From the NCBI RefSeq assembly GCF_028550415.1, contig NZ_JAQQKX010000002.1, positions 1 to 64,000 on the forward strand: 64,000 bases of DNA, given 5' to 3'. Numbering within the stretch: position 1 is the stretch's first letter; every line of letters starts with the position of its first letter. Origin of the DNA: Asticcacaulis aquaticus. Lineage in GTDB: Bacteria > Pseudomonadota > Alphaproteobacteria > Caulobacterales > Caulobacteraceae. This document shows, piece by piece, positions 61,427 through 64,000 of the stretch. Below the pieces are notes generated by a model. That model saw only the letters and a list, made by a program, of their open reading frames with translations. It searched no databases and was not told where the DNA came from. The translations under genes and the position numbers were made by a program.

Positions 61427-62875
61427 TCACCCCAACCCCGCTATGCTGATGAACTTGGTCTCCAGAAACTCCTCAAGTCCCTCGGTTGCTCCTTCGCGGC
61501 CGATGCCGGATTCCTTGACGCCGCCAAACGGTGCGACCTCGGTAGACATCACGCCGTCGTTCAATCCGACCATGCCCGCCTCAATTGCCTTCACGACCCG
61601 CAGACCGCGTGTGATATCCTGCGTAAAGGCATAGGCCGCCAACCCGAACGGCGTGTCGTTAGCCAGAGCGATCCCCTCCTCCTCCGTATCGAACGGATAG
61701 AGCGCGGCGACCGGGCCGAAGATTTCCTCCTCGAACATCTGCATGTCGCGCGTCACGCCGGTCAGGACGGTGGCCGGATAATAGAGCGGCCCCTGCGCAT
61801 CGACCTGCCCGCCGAGTGCGATCCTGGCCCCCTTCGACACGGCGTCCTCGACCAGCCGCACGACCTTATCGATGGCCTTCTGATTAATCAGCGGCCCAAG
61901 ACCTGTGCTTTCCTCATAGCCCGGTCCGGATTTGAGTTTAGCGGCTTCAGCGACGAACCTTTCGACAAACGCGTCGTAAATCCCGCGCTGAACGAAGATG
62001 CGGTTGGCGCAGACGCAGGTCTGACCCGAATTGCGGAATTTCGACGCCGCCGCGCCCGCGACCGCCAGATCGAGATCGGCGTCGTCGAACACCACCACTG
62101 GCGCATTGCCACCCAGCTCCAGCGATATCTTTTTCACCGTCGTGGCGCATTGGGCGTAGAGTTTTTTGCCGACCGGCGTCGAGCCGGTGAAAGAGAACTT
62201 CTTGATCCGCGCGTCCGACGTCAGCACGGCACCGATATCCGCCGAATGAGTCGTGGTGATGATGGCGATCAGGCCGTCCGGCACGCCCGCGTCTTTGGCC
62301 AGACGCTTAAGCGCAATGGCACAGATCGGCGTATCCTCCGACGGCTTGACCACCGCCGCGCAACCTGCCGCCAGTGCGGGCCCCAGCTTGCGCGTAATCA
62401 TCGACAGCGGGAAGTTCCACGGCGTAATCGCGCCAACGACACCGACCGGCTGGCTGATGGTCAGCAACTGCTTGCCGTCGGCCGTGGCCGGGATGGTGCG
62501 GCCATAGGCGCGCTTGCCCTCTTCGGCGAACCATTCAATGAAGCCGGCCGCATAGGCGACTTCGCCACGCGCCTCCTTGATGGCGCGGCCCTGCTCCAGC
62601 GACACCAGAAGCCCCAAGGCCTCCTGATGCTTCATGATGACGGCGTACCAGGCTTCCATGACTTTAGCGCGCGCCTTGGCGGTCAGGGCGGCCCAGGCGG
62701 GCATGGCTTTTTCAGCCACAGCGATGGCCGCTTCGGTGTCGGCAGCCGTCATTTCGCGCACATAGGCCAGCACGTCGCCGGTCGAAGGGTTATGGACCGC
62801 AAAATGCGGCCACGACGGCGGCGTCAGGCTGATATCTTCGCCGAGCAGATCGATAAGGGCGGGAGTCAATTTCAT
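61427..62875 (-). CDS. gabD: Succinate-semialdehyde dehydrogenase
   Basis: A 482-residue aldehyde dehydrogenase. General base Glu253 in SLELGGNAPV, nucleophile Cys287 in NSGQTCVCANRIF, NAD(P) region GAITPWNFPLSM and GSTPVG. The tandem Cys (CVC) is usual in GabD, where the second one can form a redox disulfide. It converts succinic semialdehyde to succinate, the last step of GABA breakdown. It lies 4 bases after puuC, so co-transcribed. Confidence 0.93.
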   Translation of the reverse strand: MKLTPALIDLLGEDISLTPPSWPHFAVHNPSTGDVLAYVREMTAADTEAAIAVAEKAMPAWAALTAKARAKVMEAWYAVIMKHQEALGLLVSLEQGRAIKEARGEVAYAAGFIEWFAEEGKRAYGRTIPATADGKQLLTISQPVGVVGAITPWNFPLSMITRKLGPALAAGCAAVVKPSEDTPICAIALKRLAKDAGVPDGLIAIITTTHSADIGAVLTSDARIKKFSFTGSTPVGKKLYAQCATTVKKISLELGGNAPVVVFDDADLDLAVAGAAASKFRNSGQTCVCANRIFVQRGIYDAFVERFVAEAAKLKSGPGYEESTGLGPLINQKAIDKVVRLVEDAVSKGARIALGGQVDAQGPLYYPATVLTGVTRDMQMFEEEIFGPVAALYPFDTEEEGIALANDTPFGLAAYAFTQDITRGLRVVKAIEAGMVGLNDGVMSTEVAPFGGVKESGIGREGATEGLEEFLETKFISIAGLG

Positions 62876-62879
62876 AGTT

Positions 62880-64000
62880 CTATGCCTTGAACGTTATGGA
62901 AACGGCCTTGAGGTCGGCATACTTATATAGGGCGTGCAGGCTGCGATCGCGACCGAAGCCCGACTGTTTAAATCCACCGAACGGCATGGTGATGTCGCAG
63001 GCATCCCACCCATTGACCCAGACCAGACCCGCCTTCAGCGCCTTGGTGGCCCGCATGGCGCGGTCAAGGCTGGCGGTCCACACCCCCGACGCCAGTCCGT
63101 AAACCGTGTCGTTGGCCAGTCGGTAAGCCTCGGCCTCATCGGTGAAGGCTAAAACCGAAAGGACCGGCCCGAACACCTCTTCCCTCGCCAGCACATTGTC
63201 GGCGGTAATATCGAGCAGCGACGGCTCGACATAGAAGCCGCCCGTTTCGGTTTGTACGCGGTGGCCGCCCAGCAGCAGACGCCCACCGTCGGCCTGTCCC
63301 TTGTCGATATAGCCGAGCGCCGTGTGCATCTGACGTTCAGAAATCATCGCCCCAAACTGCGTGGCCGGATCGAAGGGATCGCCGACTTTGATCGATTTGG
63401 CCACGGCGATGACTTTTTCGACGAAGGCGTCCTTGATCGAGGCCTCGACGAACAGGCGCGAGGCCGCCGTACACACCTGCCCCTGATTGTAGAACACCCC
63501 CCACGCCGCATTCTGCGCAGCGGCATCAAGGGCGGCGCAATCGGCAAAGACAATCTGCGGCGACTTACCGCCCAGCTCCAGCGACACGCGCTTGAGGTTC
63601 GAATCCGCCGCCGCCCTCATCAATTGCCGCCCGACCGGACCGGAGCCGGTAAAGGCGATCATATCGACATCCATATGCCGGGCGAGTGCATCCCCTGCCT
63701 CGTGCCCTAAGCCCGTGACAACGTTGAACACGCCAGCGGGCACCCCGGCCTCGACCGCCAGCGCGGCTACATAGAGCGCCGTCATGGACGATAGTTCCGC
63801 CGGTTTCAGCACCACCGAATTGCCCATGGCCAGGGCGGGGGCAACCTTCCACATGGCCATGTGCAGCGGGAAATTCCACGGCACGATGGCGCCGATCACC
63901 CCTAACGGCTCATGCACCGCATAGGACAGGCGGTTGTCCGGCGTCGGTCCGACCTCGCCATATATCTTGTCGAGCGCTTCGGCGTAATAGCGCGTCGTGT
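62880..64000 (-). CDS. puuC: Gamma-glutamyl-gamma-aminobutyraldehyde dehydrogenase (N-terminus outside window)
   Basis: The last 373 residues of an aldehyde dehydrogenase; the frame is open to the edge, reading TRYYAEALDKIYGEV before MHEPLGVIGAIVPWNFPL. General base Glu in VSLELGGKSPQIVF and nucleophile Cys in NQGQVCTAASRLF are present. The WVNGWDACDITMPFGGFKQSGFGRD end is typical of PuuC. It oxidises the PuuB aldehyde to gamma-glutamyl-GABA. About 120 residues lie beyond the right edge. Upstream genes and possibly a regulator are not visible. Confidence 0.92.
   Translation of the reverse strand, partial: TTRYYAEALDKIYGEVGPTPDNRLSYAVHEPLGVIGAIVPWNFPLHMAMWKVAPALAMGNSVVLKPAELSSMTALYVAALAVEAGVPAGVFNVVTGLGHEAGDALARHMDVDMIAFTGSGPVGRQLMRAAADSNLKRVSLELGGKSPQIVFADCAALDAAAQNAAWGVFYNQGQVCTAASRLFVEASIKDAFVEKVIAVAKSIKVGDPFDPATQFGAMISERQMHTALGYIDKGQADGGRLLLGGHRVQTETGGFYVEPSLLDITADNVLAREEVFGPVLSVLAFTDEAEAYRLANDTVYGLASGVWTASLDRAMRATKALKAGLVWVNGWDACDITMPFGGFKQSGFGRDRSLHALYKYADLKAVSITFKA

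Overview
The window looks like chromosome of a Caulobacteraceae bacterium, most likely Asticcacaulis or a close relative. The base composition is high in G+C and starts are often GTG. There is a perfect CtrA box (TTAA-N7-TTAAC, 47362-47377). Two gene blocks are ordered as in Caulobacterales and related alphaproteobacteria: SUV3-type helicase / S4 protein / fdxA / cdnL, and rpmB / esterase-like / cobT / cobS / J-domain / bolA. The genus is inference only. Almost everything is housekeeping or catabolic DNA. There is no CRISPR array, prophage or biosynthetic cluster. The one clearly mobile segment is the left edge.

Layout. 1-601: the end of an IS3-family element sits inside an integrase gene next to tRNA-Arg(CCU), the remains of a genomic-island junction. 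994-8046: helicase, a ParDE toxin-antitoxin pair and a ChaA antiporter (apparently inserted), S4 protein, 7Fe ferredoxin, TRIC-type channel, and a 686-bp leader before cdnL. 8050-16841: large catalase, rpmB, cobaltochelatase cobT/cobS, small genes, bolA. 16905-20274: two related small secreted proteins around an esterase and a DMT transporter, then a site-2-protease-like membrane protein. 20345-23804: fadB/fadA with a LiuR-like operator. 24109-26696: lactonase, dgoK and dgoA of galactonate breakdown. 26762-31024: an HxlR regulator divergent from a quinone reductase, GNAT, NUDIX, S1/P1 nuclease, 2Fe-2S ferredoxin, Hpt protein. 31285-34693: tRNA-Lys, a hybrid histidine kinase, a DUF4142 lipoprotein, a small membrane protein. 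34819-39663: methylcitrate cycle (thiolase-prpB-prpC-prpD). 39844-44250: membrane and secreted unknowns, an rRNA/tRNA methyltransferase, an MscS channel.

44388-64000 is a large putrescine uptake and breakdown region: two glutamine-synthetase-type ligases, PuuB, SpuC-like transaminase, PuuD, the PotFGHI importer, a second PLP enzyme, GabD and PuuC. Together they take putrescine to succinate by the gamma-glutamyl route and possibly also by direct transamination. Three start points in this region (ahead of the puuA-puuB unit, spuC and potF) carry the same palindrome, TGTGATCACA, with no regulator gene in the window. I consider this shared operator the best lead here. Within the region lies a soluble protein whose chemotaxis signalling tip is N-terminal and whose Cache sensor is C-terminal, preceded by the CtrA box.

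Other structure: a family of CCTCTCCCC/GGGGAGAGG intergenic palindromes (at least ten loci, one supplying a ribosome binding site), a second palindromic family (936, 30577, 34761), and several bidirectional terminators between convergent genes.
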